Below are positions 39,370-47,789 of a stretch of DNA of 64,000 bases, in pieces (position 1 is the stretch's first letter; each line of letters opens with the position of its first letter). The translations under genes and the position numbers were made by a program. Location of the stretch: positions 1 through 64,000 of the forward strand of contig PHBK01000019.1 in assembly GCA_002840565.1 (NCBI GenBank), read 5' to 3'. This DNA comes from Deltaproteobacteria bacterium HGW-Deltaproteobacteria-12 (GTDB lineage: Bacteria; Desulfobacterota; Syntrophia; Syntrophales; Smithellaceae). The notes beneath the pieces are model-generated. The model saw only the letters and a program-made list of their open reading frames with translations, ran no database searches and was not told where the DNA came from.

Positions 39370-39416
39370 GGGGAGTGAAGGTTTAATAAAATTTATTCAA
39401 AAGAGAGGGATTTAAA

Positions 39417-39764
39417 ATGAACAAAAACTTGTATGTCGGCAATTTGTCCTTTAAAGTAACTGATGATGATCTGCGGTCTAACTTCTCCGAGGCCGGTGAA
39501 GTGGCCTCGGCAGCAATCATCAAGGATAAATTCACAGGGCAATCCAAAGGTTTTGGCTTTGTCGAAATGAAAACAGAAGAAGGCGCGGCCGAAGCTGTGA
39601 AAAAATTCCACGGCGGAATGCTGGATGGAAAAGCAATCACCGTCAATGAAGCCAGGCCAAAGAAAGAATACGGCGCAGGTGGTGGAAACCGCGGCGGCGG
39701 CGGTGGTTTCCGTGGCGGTGGGAATCGCGGCGGTGGCGGTGGAAACCGCGGCGGCAGATACTAA
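39417..39764 (+). CDS. RRM-domain RNA-binding protein with Gly-rich tail
   Basis: A single RNA recognition motif spans residues 4-80: RNP2 LYVGNL and RNP1 KGFGFVEM, with the aromatic residues in place. The C-terminal 30 residues are Gly/Arg/Asn-rich (GGGNRGGG repeats), as in cyanobacterial and deltaproteobacterial cold-induced Rbp proteins. Such proteins act as RNA chaperones. GAGAGGG lies before the ATG, and a strong terminator follows at 39923-39968. A long structured leader suggests cold or autoregulation, by analogy. Confidence 0.93.
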   Translation: MNKNLYVGNLSFKVTDDDLRSNFSEAGEVASAAIIKDKFTGQSKGFGFVEMKTEEGAAEAVKKFHGGMLDGKAITVNEARPKKEYGAGGGNRGGGGGFRGGGNRGGGGGNRGGRY

Positions 39765-39922
39765 ATCAATGATACCCGCTGAAAATAAGCGCAGCGAAGT
39801 TTGAAGCGTTAGTGGAATTGATCCCGAAGGCAAAGCCATTCGGGATCCAGAGGTCTGATTCCCCTCAGCGAACCCTCGGGGATATTCATTAACTTACTTG
39901 CGTCGCCGGGATATTGAACTGC

Positions 39923-39968
39923 AAATCGCAGATGGGCGTGTTCCGTAAAACCCATCTGCGATTTTTTT
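39923..39968. terminator. Strong intrinsic terminator (bidirectional)
   Basis: AAATCGCAGATGGG pairs with CCCATCTGCGATTT around a short loop, followed by a T run; A's precede the left arm, so it can serve the RRM gene and the converging aminotransferase. Confidence 0.88.
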
Positions 39969-41271
39969 ATCCCGCAGACTCAACGTATTCGACAATTTTT
40001 TCGGCAATGGTTTTAACAATGCGCTCATACTCAGTTTCGTCTTTGTCCAGCAGCGTCATCCGGAAGCCGGGCAGAGGAGTAAAGAATGAAGTCAGCGGCA
40101 CCACGCAAATTCCCGTAGCCCCCAGAAGATAATAAACGAATCTTTTATCATCTTCGATTTGTGCGCTGACTTCCTTTTCGATGCACGCCCGAATATCTTT
40201 ATGCTGAATGGACATCGTCTGGCGGCTGTTGAGAACGTTTTCTTTGAATACTGCCGACATGTAAAAAGCACCGTTGGTGCGGTTCACCGTCAAATAAGGC
40301 ACTTTCTTTAAGATGTCGCAGGCGATATTGGAAAGCTTTTCATAATGCCGAATGCGTTCCTGTAAATAATTCTGATATTCCGGATGAGTCATAATGCGCG
40401 GAATGGACATTTGCGGCAAAGTCGTCGAGCAGACTTCCGACATCTTCTGGTTATAAATCGTATTAATTAACCGGCCAAAAGCAGGATCCTTATCCGCATT
40501 ATAGACTTCGATCCACCCGCAGCGTGAACCGGGCCAGGGAAATTCCTTGGAAATGCCCTTCATGCTGATTGCCGGAACACCATCAATGAGATCAGAAATG
40601 GGCAAGGTCTTTTGCCCGTTATAAACAATATTAACATAAGTTTCATCGACCATGAGGAAAAGATCATGCTCCTTGGCAATCTGCACAACTTTCTTTAATG
40701 TTTCTACCGGATAAACAAAACCTGTCGGGTTGTCCGGATTAATCAGCAAAATGCCGACGATGGATTTGTGGCTTTTCACCTGCTGTTCGATCTCGGTAAC
40801 ATCCGGACACCAGTTTTTTTCCGGATTCATGCGATAGGTGCTGGGCGGAAAGGAAGCATGCAGAACTTCCGCCATAAAATGCGTGGAATATGTCGGCTGC
40901 GGCATAATTACGCGGGCATCTAATTGAATAGATCCATACGAATGGGCAATGGCATCACCCAGACCGTTAAAGAAAATTATGTCATCCGGCGAAATTTGCG
41001 TTTTCCCCCGCGAATTTACCAACCCGGCAAGAAATTCTCTGGTTTCATCAACGCCCCTGGTCGGAGAATAAGCGAAAGAACGATCATCTCGAATAATATC
41101 TACGACAATGTCCTTCATCCAATCGGGTATATGCTCCCCTTTTTCAATAGGATCGCCGATGTTCTCCCGAATGATCTCTAAACCGTAACTCCTTATTTTG
41201 TTGGCTAACGGCACAATACCGCGGATGTCGTAAGTAAGGCCGCTGCCACCTTTGGCAATCTCGAATCTCAT
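39967..41271 (-). CDS. PLP-dependent class I/II aminotransferase
   Basis: The 434-residue protein is a fold-type I aminotransferase. FNGLGDAIAHSYGSI holds the phosphate-binding loop, NPDNPTGFVYP the conserved Asn, DETYVNIVY the PLP-ring Asp and Tyr, and SMKGISKEFPWPGSRCGW the Schiff-base lysine with the downstream Arg. The C-terminal FRMTLLDKDETEYERIVK contains the substrate-carboxylate Arg. The substrate is probably an acidic, branched or aromatic amino acid; unresolved. It is divergent from the S1-domain gene and ends in the shared terminator. Confidence 0.88.
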   Translation of the reverse strand: MRFEIAKGGSGLTYDIRGIVPLANKIRSYGLEIIRENIGDPIEKGEHIPDWMKDIVVDIIRDDRSFAYSPTRGVDETREFLAGLVNSRGKTQISPDDIIFFNGLGDAIAHSYGSIQLDARVIMPQPTYSTHFMAEVLHASFPPSTYRMNPEKNWCPDVTEIEQQVKSHKSIVGILLINPDNPTGFVYPVETLKKVVQIAKEHDLFLMVDETYVNIVYNGQKTLPISDLIDGVPAISMKGISKEFPWPGSRCGWIEVYNADKDPAFGRLINTIYNQKMSEVCSTTLPQMSIPRIMTHPEYQNYLQERIRHYEKLSNIACDILKKVPYLTVNRTNGAFYMSAVFKENVLNSRQTMSIQHKDIRACIEKEVSAQIEDDKRFVYYLLGATGICVVPLTSFFTPLPGFRMTLLDKDETEYERIVKTIAEKIVEYVESAG

Positions 41272-41530
41272 AAATCATCTAACTCCTTAAAAATTGTGGC
41301 TGTTTCATAATACATTTTCGCTGAATTATCCATTGTTTTTTAAGTTGCCGAATTTTATTGTGAAACTCCAATTCCAAAAGCAAAGTGCATTCGAATTGGT
41401 AAGTTGAACAATCCCGCAGCAGCGGAGGGTAAGAACCTCACAGGTTACTTTGCGGTTCCTGCCCGTGGTTGATAATGCATAATGATTTTCTGAAAGACAA
41501 AATATATTTTTCATGCTATCAGGGATCAAA

Positions 41531-41559
41531 TTGATGCGCTCTAAGTCGGGGCGTATAAT
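41531..41559 (+). promoter_or_regulatory. Sigma-70-type promoter for S1-domain gene
   Basis: TTGATG (41531-41536) and a perfect TATAAT (41554-41559) are separated by exactly 17 bases, 22 bases before the start codon of the S1-domain gene. The rest of the 41272-41581 interval holds no gene. Confidence 0.75.
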
Positions 41560-41581
41560 TACCAATTAAACGAGGCGAATA

Positions 41582-42751
41582 ATGGAAGAAACTAAAAGCT
41601 TTGCCCAAATGCTGGATGAATCATATGCAACACCCCGGCATTTTTCAGTGGGCGAAAAGGTGGAAGCGGTAATTGTTAAGATATCTCCCGAATGGATTTT
41701 TCTGGACCTGGGAGCGAAAAGCGAAGGTTATGTGGACAGGAAAGAGTTTATCGATGAAAACGGCAACCTTACCGTCAAAGAAGGCGACACGATAACCGCC
41801 TATTTTCTTTCCTCGCGGCACAGTGAAAAACTCTTTACAACTAAATTACTGGCCCGCAAGAGTGTTGACGAATATTTAGTGAATGCCTACGAAAATCAAA
41901 TCCCGCTGGAAGCGACGGTAGAAAAGGAAATCAAGGGCGGCTTCTCGGTAAAAATCAGCGCCAGCGCCAGCGGCTTTTGCCCCTATTCCCAAATGGATAT
42001 CAAGAAAATTGACGACGCCGCAGCTTTTATCGGCAAGAAGCTGGATTTCATCGTTATCGAATACGGAGAGAACGGCCGTAAAATAGTTCTTTCCCGGCGG
42101 CCGCTGCTGGAAGCAATCGAACAGGAAAAAATTAAAGCGCTGAAAGAAACCCTGCAAAAGGGTATGACCGTCCGCGGTGTGGTTACCAGCGTTCTCGATT
42201 TCGGAGCTTTTGTCGATATCGGGGGGGTACAGGCACTGCTGCCGGTATCGGAAATGTCCTGGGGTCGGGTGGATGCCCCGAAATCACTTTACGCCCCCGG
42301 TGCAGTCATTGAAGCGATCATCATCAACCTGGACTGGGAAAAAGACCGCATCACCCTGTCCTACAAAGACACCCTGCCGGATCCCTGGAATGATGTGATT
42401 GCCAGGTACCGGGAAGGCGGCATTTATCAGGGGAAAGTATCCCGTCTGACTGATTTTGGCGCCTTCATCACACTGGAATCAGGCGTGGACGGTCTTTTGC
42501 ATATTTCCAAGCTGGCCAAAGGCAAAAAAATAAAACATGCGCGCGACGTACTGACTTCGGGTGCAGAACTCGAGGTAAAAATTGAGAAGATAGACCGCGA
42601 AAACAAGCGGATTTCCCTTGATCTCAACACCAATGGCAATGCTTCAGCCGGTGAAGACGGCGGAGAAGATTACCGCGGCTACCTGCCGAAAGCCCCCAAG
42701 ACAATGGGCACTTTCGGCGACCTGCTGAAAAAATCCGGCAAAAAGCGTTAA
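41582..42751 (+). CDS. S1 RNA-binding domain protein (ribosomal S1-like)
   Basis: The 389 residues hold four S1 repeats, at about 20-88, 105-172, 190-262 and 276-345; repeats 3 and 4 are canonical (GMTVRGVVTSVLDFGAFVDI, GGIYQGKVSRLTDFGAFITL). Full S1 has five or six, so this is either a shortened S1 or an S1-like accessory protein, as seen in deltaproteobacteria beside another rpsA. It probably binds mRNA at the ribosome. A good sigma-70 promoter and a GAGGCG site precede the ATG. It stands as a single transcription unit. Confidence 0.85.
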   Translation: MEETKSFAQMLDESYATPRHFSVGEKVEAVIVKISPEWIFLDLGAKSEGYVDRKEFIDENGNLTVKEGDTITAYFLSSRHSEKLFTTKLLARKSVDEYLVNAYENQIPLEATVEKEIKGGFSVKISASASGFCPYSQMDIKKIDDAAAFIGKKLDFIVIEYGENGRKIVLSRRPLLEAIEQEKIKALKETLQKGMTVRGVVTSVLDFGAFVDIGGVQALLPVSEMSWGRVDAPKSLYAPGAVIEAIIINLDWEKDRITLSYKDTLPDPWNDVIARYREGGIYQGKVSRLTDFGAFITLESGVDGLLHISKLAKGKKIKHARDVLTSGAELEVKIEKIDRENKRISLDLNTNGNASAGEDGGEDYRGYLPKAPKTMGTFGDLLKKSGKKR

Positions 42752-42789
42752 GCCGGTCATGGATATTGACAAGCGAGACTGCGTTGCAA

Positions 42790-42910
42790 TCCCCTTTCTT
42801 GTCATTCCGCGCAAGCGCAGCACGACGAAGAGCCTGCCCCGTACTTGATACGGGGGAATCCAGTATTTTCAATAAGTTCTGGATGCCGGGTTTCACCGGC
42901 ATGACGGTGT
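42790..42910. repeat. Intergenic palindromic repeat (BIME-like)
   Basis: TGTCATTCCGCGCAAGCG, CTTGATACGGGGGAATCCAG and TTCTGGATGCCGGGTTTCAC with CGGCATGACGG form several interlocking inverted segments, the style of genome-wide REP/BIME repeats around CTGGAT and GTCATTCC. The exact unit length is uncertain. Confidence 0.6.
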
Positions 42911-43001
42911 TGATGGTTTATCTGCTATTACGACACAGTCTCAAGCGGCGGCGCGCCGCAGGCAAAAGGGTTGTGTAAAAAAAGCAGTAAGGAGCGATGA
43001 T

Positions 43002-43352
43002 ATGAAAATCATACCTTATACCGATGTTTCGCCGGTGCATTTTGACAATGAAATGGTCAAAGGGGTTGACGGACGGGTTCTTATCGGCAAAAATGACGGC
43101 GCGAATAATTTTTGCATGCGCCTGTTTGAAATTGCGCCGGGAGGCCATACTCCCAGACATTCACACACCTGGGAACATGAAATGTTTATCCATGCGGGCA
43201 ATGGAGAAATATACTGTGACGGCCGGTGGACTGAGGTATTGCCGGGCCATGCTGTTTTTGTCCCGGCCAATAATGAACATCAGATAAAAAACACCGGCAG
43301 CACGCTTCTCAAGGTTGTGTGCCTTGTACCGCCGCAGGCCCCCGAAATGTGA
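43002..43352 (+). CDS. Small cupin protein
   Basis: The 116-residue protein is a single cytoplasmic cupin: FEIAPGGHTPRHSHTWEHEMFI carries the two His and Glu of metal motif 1, and GHAVFVPANNEHQIKNTG the His of motif 2. All metal ligands are present, so a bound metal is likely. Similar short cupins act as isomerases, dioxygenases or sensors. AAGGAG lies before the ATG. Confidence 0.88.
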   Translation: MKIIPYTDVSPVHFDNEMVKGVDGRVLIGKNDGANNFCMRLFEIAPGGHTPRHSHTWEHEMFIHAGNGEIYCDGRWTEVLPGHAVFVPANNEHQIKNTGSTLLKVVCLVPPQAPEM

Positions 43353-43393
43353 AGCAGAAAATATGCGGTCCGGCATCTGTTCCGCCGAGGCGC

Positions 43394-45691
43394 TTACGGG
43401 AAAAGGCTGCGTAAGCAACTACCGATGCCGCGCAGTTTAACGGGGAGATTATCCCCACCGGGCTGAACAGGGTGATCAGGACATGTTTCCCTGGGCACCG
43501 TCCCCTGCAGATAGGATTCTCGCAACCTCTGGGGGCATAAGGCTGTGGCAAGATAGCCGGATCTGGGATCAATTACGGCGGTTTCGATTCCCTCGGGCTT
43601 TGTTACCGCCGGCGGCCCGGATTGAGAATAGAAAGCCCGCAGAAACCGAGCCCAAATGTGTAGAGCTCCCTGCGCCCCGGTCAGCCCCGTATCACCTCCG
43701 GAATCGTACCCCACCCACACGGCGCAGACCACCTCCGGGGTATAACCCACAAACCAGGAATCCCGGTTGCCGTTGGTAGTCCCGGTCTTCCCCGACGCCG
43801 GGAAGTAAATTTCCATCGCCCTGGCCTCTTTTGCCGTACCGCGTTCCAGCACTCCCTGCAGCCCATAACTGGTAAGGTAGGCCACTCTCGGATCGATGGC
43901 CTTTTTCCCGTGAACCGTCTTGTCCATGACGGCATCCCCGCCTGCCGTGGTCACTGAATAAAGGGGAAATGGTTCAAAACGGACACCCCCGGAGGCAAGA
44001 GTTGTGTAGGCATAGGCGAGCTCCACGGGTGTAACCTCGAAGCTGCCCAGCGCCATCGAAGGAACGGGCAAAAGAGGGCTGGTGATACCTGCCAGGCGGG
44101 CGGCTTTAAGCACTTCTGTTAATCCGATTTCATGCGCCAGTCTGACGGTAGCCGTATTTACGGAATCTTCGATTGTTTTCCGGATCGTAATATTGCCGTA
44201 TTTTTTATTCTCGAAATTCGACGGGGTCCATATCCCTTCGGGCGTTGGAATGGAAACAGGTTCGCCGGACACGAGTCCGGAAAGCGTTCTGCCTTCCTTT
44301 CCCGGCGCCGCCTCTGCCAGCGCCGCGAGAAGGACGAAAGCCTTGAAAGCACTTCCCGGCTGACGCTTTGCGTCCACAGCCCTGTTGAAACGGCTCTGCT
44401 TATAGGAGCGCCCTCCGACCATGGCCGCCATCGCTCCGGTTGCGGGATCAACAACAACCAGCGCGGCCTGTAGCGGTTCGCCGGCAGGAAAAGCCGCCTT
44501 TTCTATTTCCTCGATGCCCCGGGTAACCGCCTCTTCGGCGGCGGCCTGCCAGGTAGAATCAAGAGTAGTGTTGTAGCGGTAACCTGCACGGTAGAGTTTT
44601 TCACCCCCCAGCTCTTCCGCCGTGATCCTCTGAATGTAATCCAGAAAGTACGACGAAATGCGGACAGGCGCACTGCGCGCCGGCAGTTTAACCGTTGCGC
44701 CCGACGACTTCTGAAACTCGTCCTCCCGGATCATCCCCAACCGGAGCATGCGCCTAAGTACCGCATTGCGGCTCTCTTTAACCGGCTCGCCGTTCCGGAG
44801 ACGGGCAGAGCGCCGGGGAGAGCGGATAATCGCCGCCAGCAGCGCCGACTCCTCCAGCGAAAGATCTTTTGCCGGCTTCGAAAAATGGAACCCTGCCGCT
44901 TCCTCTACGCCGTAAATTCCCCGGAGGCCATCCTGCCCGAAATTAATCTTGTTGAGGTACATCTCCAGGATCTGTTTTTTCGATAACCGCAGCTCCAGAA
45001 TCAGCGCCATCTCGGCCTCGCGCAGCTTATGGCGGATAGTCTTCTGCGGGAGCAGAAACAGGTTTCTGGCCAGTTGCTGAGTGATGGTGGAGCCGCCCTG
45101 AACAAAACGCCGCTCCCTGATGTTAACAAATAATGCCCTCCCCATGGCGAGAATGTCGATCCCGAGATGGGAATAAAAGCGTTTATCTTCAGACGCTATT
45201 ACGGCGTTTTGCAGATAAGGGGAGACTGCGGAGAGGGAAACCCGGCGCCGGGATTCCTTCTCCGGGCCGGAGATGCGGCCGATCTCTTCCGGTTCCAGGC
45301 GGATCGAAGCCAGTTGCCCCCCGTCGGAGACCAGTGCAGCAACCCTCCCGTCATTTACCTTGATTTCCACGGGGCCTCGCGCCGGGTAAATTTTCCCGCT
45401 TCCTTCCTTCCGGAGGAATATCCGGATACTCCCCTGCCCTGCGGAATAAGTGCCGGCTGCGGTTGGCGCTCCCGATACCTTTTTATAAGAGAGCCTCTGC
45501 AGCCGCTCGGCAAAGCGGAAATTCCCGAGATGGTCTCCCTTGCGGATTTCCGCAGGACGTCCGTAAAAGACGGATGGGGTTTCTCCGGCTGACCCGGCAA
45601 TCCCCTTTCCGACTTCGACGTACAGATAGCCGATGCGCGCCAGCATCAGGAACAGGGCGGCAATAAGAAAAAGATAGATATACCGGCGCAT
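43394..45691 (-). CDS. Class A penicillin-binding protein (PBP1-type)
   Basis: This bifunctional peptidoglycan synthase has a membrane anchor (YIYLFLIAALFLMLARIGYLY), a glycosyltransferase domain with the catalytic Glu in SEDKRFYSHLGID, QGGSTITQQLARN and KLREAEMALILE, and a transpeptidase domain with Ser-x-x-Lys in GSAFKAF, SVNTA and KTGTTN. The residue order is complete, so the enzyme should be active. The region between anchor and glycosyltransferase (about 60-160) resembles the UB2H part of PBP1B. The start at 45691 has GGAGGG upstream; an ATG five codons earlier directly follows the preceding stop. 765 residues is normal. Confidence 0.9.
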   Translation of the reverse strand: MRRYIYLFLIAALFLMLARIGYLYVEVGKGIAGSAGETPSVFYGRPAEIRKGDHLGNFRFAERLQRLSYKKVSGAPTAAGTYSAGQGSIRIFLRKEGSGKIYPARGPVEIKVNDGRVAALVSDGGQLASIRLEPEEIGRISGPEKESRRRVSLSAVSPYLQNAVIASEDKRFYSHLGIDILAMGRALFVNIRERRFVQGGSTITQQLARNLFLLPQKTIRHKLREAEMALILELRLSKKQILEMYLNKINFGQDGLRGIYGVEEAAGFHFSKPAKDLSLEESALLAAIIRSPRRSARLRNGEPVKESRNAVLRRMLRLGMIREDEFQKSSGATVKLPARSAPVRISSYFLDYIQRITAEELGGEKLYRAGYRYNTTLDSTWQAAAEEAVTRGIEEIEKAAFPAGEPLQAALVVVDPATGAMAAMVGGRSYKQSRFNRAVDAKRQPGSAFKAFVLLAALAEAAPGKEGRTLSGLVSGEPVSIPTPEGIWTPSNFENKKYGNITIRKTIEDSVNTATVRLAHEIGLTEVLKAARLAGITSPLLPVPSMALGSFEVTPVELAYAYTTLASGGVRFEPFPLYSVTTAGGDAVMDKTVHGKKAIDPRVAYLTSYGLQGVLERGTAKEARAMEIYFPASGKTGTTNGNRDSWFVGYTPEVVCAVWVGYDSGGDTGLTGAQGALHIWARFLRAFYSQSGPPAVTKPEGIETAVIDPRSGYLATALCPQRLRESYLQGTVPRETCPDHPVQPGGDNLPVKLRGIGSCLRSLFP

Positions 45692-45706
45692 CAACTGGCC
45701 CTCCAT

Positions 45707-46006
45707 TCAAGGGGATGCTGTTTCATTTAGGTAGTATCTTTCCCCCTCTATGGTGCCCACCACATCATGCTTGATGAGTTCCTGCAGTGCCTGGGGCCGA
45801 TAGTCCTTCAAACCAATATGAAGCAGCTGGCTTTTTGTGTAAGGCAGCGCCACCGCCGAAGCCGGGTCGAGCGCCTTTTTCTCCCGCAGATCCCGGATGA
45901 TAAAGTCGCTGGCTTTTTTCATCTTCCATCCGGCAATGCGCAATGTGAGCAAGAGTAATCCGATCACGACGAGAATAAACAGAATGGTCTTAATGATTTC
46001 AGACAT
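45707..46006 (-). CDS. Small membrane protein with winged-helix-like tail
   Basis: The 99 residues begin with one membrane helix (about 5-24, IIKTILFILVVIGLLLLTL). The soluble part (KASDFIIRDLREKKALDPASAVALPY, LLHIGLKDYRPQALQELIKHDVVGTIEGERYYL) reads like a small helix-turn-strand domain ending in a beta-wing, similar to the archaeal/bacterial winged-helix pattern. Function unknown. It lies between the sigma-54 regulator and the PBP gene with very short gaps, so a shared transcript is likely. Confidence 0.68.
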   Translation of the reverse strand: MSEIIKTILFILVVIGLLLLTLRIAGWKMKKASDFIIRDLREKKALDPASAVALPYTKSQLLHIGLKDYRPQALQELIKHDVVGTIEGERYYLNETASP

Positions 46007-46010
46007 GGCT

Positions 46011-47456
46011 TTATGTCTCCAAACCGTATTTTTTTATTTTTTTATAAAGCAGGGTGCGGTGGATGCCCAGGATACGGGCCGCCCGGGCTTTGTTTTGATC
46101 AGATTCCTTCAAGGCGCGCCTTATGGCCTGAGCCTCGGCGTGGGCATGAACCTCCCGCATGGGAGAGTGCTTCTCGGGGGGCAGCATGTCTTGTCTGTGT
46201 TTCAGGTAAAATGGCAGGTCTTTGTCCCGGATGACATTGCCTTCCAGAGAGGACAGGGTCCATTCCAGCACATTGGACAGTTCCCTGACATTGCCCGGCC
46301 AGCCATGCTCCAGAAGAACTTTCTGGGCGCTCTTGTCGAGTCGGATGTCGAATAGATCGGCTTCCTCCGAGAGTTTTCGCAAGAGGTGCATAAAAACAGG
46401 AATGATATCTTCCCTGTGTTCGCGTATGGGCGGAATCGTGATGGGAAAAACATTCAACCGGTAAAAAAGATCATTGCGGAAGCGTCCGTCCCGGACCATG
46501 CCATCCAGGTTCTGATTGGTCGCCGCGATCAGGCGGAAATTGGAACGAATCACCCGGGTGCCGCCTACGCGCTCGAATTCCTTTTCTTCAAGAACGCGCA
46601 GCAGTTTCGGCTGCATTGCAGCGGGCAGTTCCCCTATTTCATCGAGGAATATGGTCCCCCGATGGGCCAGTTCAAACTTACCGGGCTTTCCTTCCGTTTT
46701 TGCGCCTGTAAAAGCGCCTTTTTCATAACCGAACAGTTCCGACTCGAAAAGGTCTTTGGGGATGGTGGCGCAATTGATGCGCACGAAAGGATAAATTTTG
46801 CGCGGGCCGGCCTGGTGGATGGCCTGCGCGAACAGTTCTTTCCCTGTACCGCTTTCACCGGAGATCAATACGGGGAAATGACTCGCGGCGGCCTTCATGG
46901 CCTGCGCTTTCAAAGAGGTAATGGCGTCGCTCACGCCGATGATACTGTCCAGGGTATAGCGCGTGGAGCGCAGGGCCAGCAGTTCGGCTTCATAAAGTTT
47001 GACTTTGGATTCGAGAAGGGAGAGCTCTTTAGCGAGTTTGCTCACATCGCGCACGTCCTTGAAGAGGACCTGACCAAAAACAGCGATCACTTTGCCGTCT
47101 TTCTTGATCGGAATGCGGTGCACGACCATGTTCTGGCCTCTGATGCGCTGGCTCTCGCTGAACTCCGGTTTGCCTGTCTTCGCCACAATATGCATACGCG
47201 AGTTTTCGACCACCTCGGTGCAATGCTTGCCGATCTGGGCTTCCGGATCTAAATTCAGATAAACGCCGTATGGTTTGTTGAAGTGGGTGATATAGCCCGC
47301 GGCGTCGGTAACAACGCTGCCGTAGTGGATGCTTTCGAAAATCAGCTCATACATTTCGAGCCGTTTCCGCAAAGCTTCGGTCTCCCGGACAGCAGAGTTC
47401 TCCCTGTTGCTTTTCGGCGGGCGCGTATGCAAAGAAATATTTATGCTTTTTTTCAT
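46011..47456 (-). CDS. Sigma-54-dependent Fis-family regulator with PAS domain
   Basis: Domain order: PAS sensor (about residues 30-145), linker coil, AAA+ domain (about 165-400) with Walker A GESGTGKELF, the sigma-54 contact motif GAFTGA, Walker B TIFLDEIGELP, and a Fis-type helix-turn-helix at the C-terminus (ARAARILGIHRTLLYKKIKK). The PAS domain suggests sensing of a small molecule or redox state, not phosphorylation. It is divergent from the CoA-transferase gene, whose upstream region has a strong sigma-54 promoter, so it is the natural activator. 481 residues is typical. Confidence 0.93.
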   Translation of the reverse strand: MKKSINISLHTRPPKSNRENSAVRETEALRKRLEMYELIFESIHYGSVVTDAAGYITHFNKPYGVYLNLDPEAQIGKHCTEVVENSRMHIVAKTGKPEFSESQRIRGQNMVVHRIPIKKDGKVIAVFGQVLFKDVRDVSKLAKELSLLESKVKLYEAELLALRSTRYTLDSIIGVSDAITSLKAQAMKAAASHFPVLISGESGTGKELFAQAIHQAGPRKIYPFVRINCATIPKDLFESELFGYEKGAFTGAKTEGKPGKFELAHRGTIFLDEIGELPAAMQPKLLRVLEEKEFERVGGTRVIRSNFRLIAATNQNLDGMVRDGRFRNDLFYRLNVFPITIPPIREHREDIIPVFMHLLRKLSEEADLFDIRLDKSAQKVLLEHGWPGNVRELSNVLEWTLSSLEGNVIRDKDLPFYLKHRQDMLPPEKHSPMREVHAHAEAQAIRRALKESDQNKARAARILGIHRTLLYKKIKKYGLET

Positions 47457-47481
47457 GCCGACTCTGTAGAGTTATGGATAC

Positions 47482-47501
47482 ATGTATAATAGATGATACA
47501 T
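47482..47501. promoter_or_regulatory. Possible enhancer site for the sigma-54 regulator
   Basis: ATGTAT...ATACAT inverted repeat (centre AATAGATG) lies about 150 bases upstream of the -24 element, the usual distance of activator sites. Only six bases per arm, so this is weak. Confidence 0.3.
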
Positions 47502-47632
47502 ATTTCGATTTTTTCTATAACATCTGCAACGGTTTGTCGAGAAAAAATATTGCAAATTTTTGATTGCATAAGTAATTGAAATTATTTTGAAAATAATTTT
47601 ATTTGCGGTTTTTGCCTTCCCAATGATGGCAA

Positions 47633-47647
47633 TGGCTCCATTTTTGC
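47633..47647 (+). promoter_or_regulatory. Sigma-54 promoter (-24/-12)
   Basis: TGGCTC (47633-47638), five bases, then TTGC (47644-47647), with the invariant GG and GC exactly ten bases apart; it differs from TGGCAC-N5-TTGC at one position. It lies about 140 bases upstream of the CoA-transferase start and faces it. The 333-bp interval around it holds no gene. Confidence 0.75.
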
Positions 47648-47789
47648 AAAAGACGGAGCATCACTGCACGGCCGAAAAGCTTTTACCGTTCTTTCATTCG
47701 TTGCTTTTTATGCAGGCACAGAAGTATCAACGCGACAAAGTTGTTCCATTGCCGACTGTATCATAACAACCTGAGAAAAGAGCACCCAT

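Larger units (their letters stand above)
38902..39416. other. 515-bp intergenic region with hairpins, before RRM gene
   Basis: No gene is seen. Structures include a perfect GGCCAA/TTGGCC inverted repeat (39137-39156), an ACCACC/GGTGGT hairpin followed by T-rich sequence (39162-39190, terminator-like) and a hairpin near 39334-39369. The long leader suggests post-transcriptional control of the downstream RNA-binding protein. Confidence 0.5.

Noticed and set aside
46386-47252. 288-codon + strand frame inside the sigma-54 regulator
   Set aside because: Antisense shadow; the minus-strand frame has clear AAA+ and Fis motifs.
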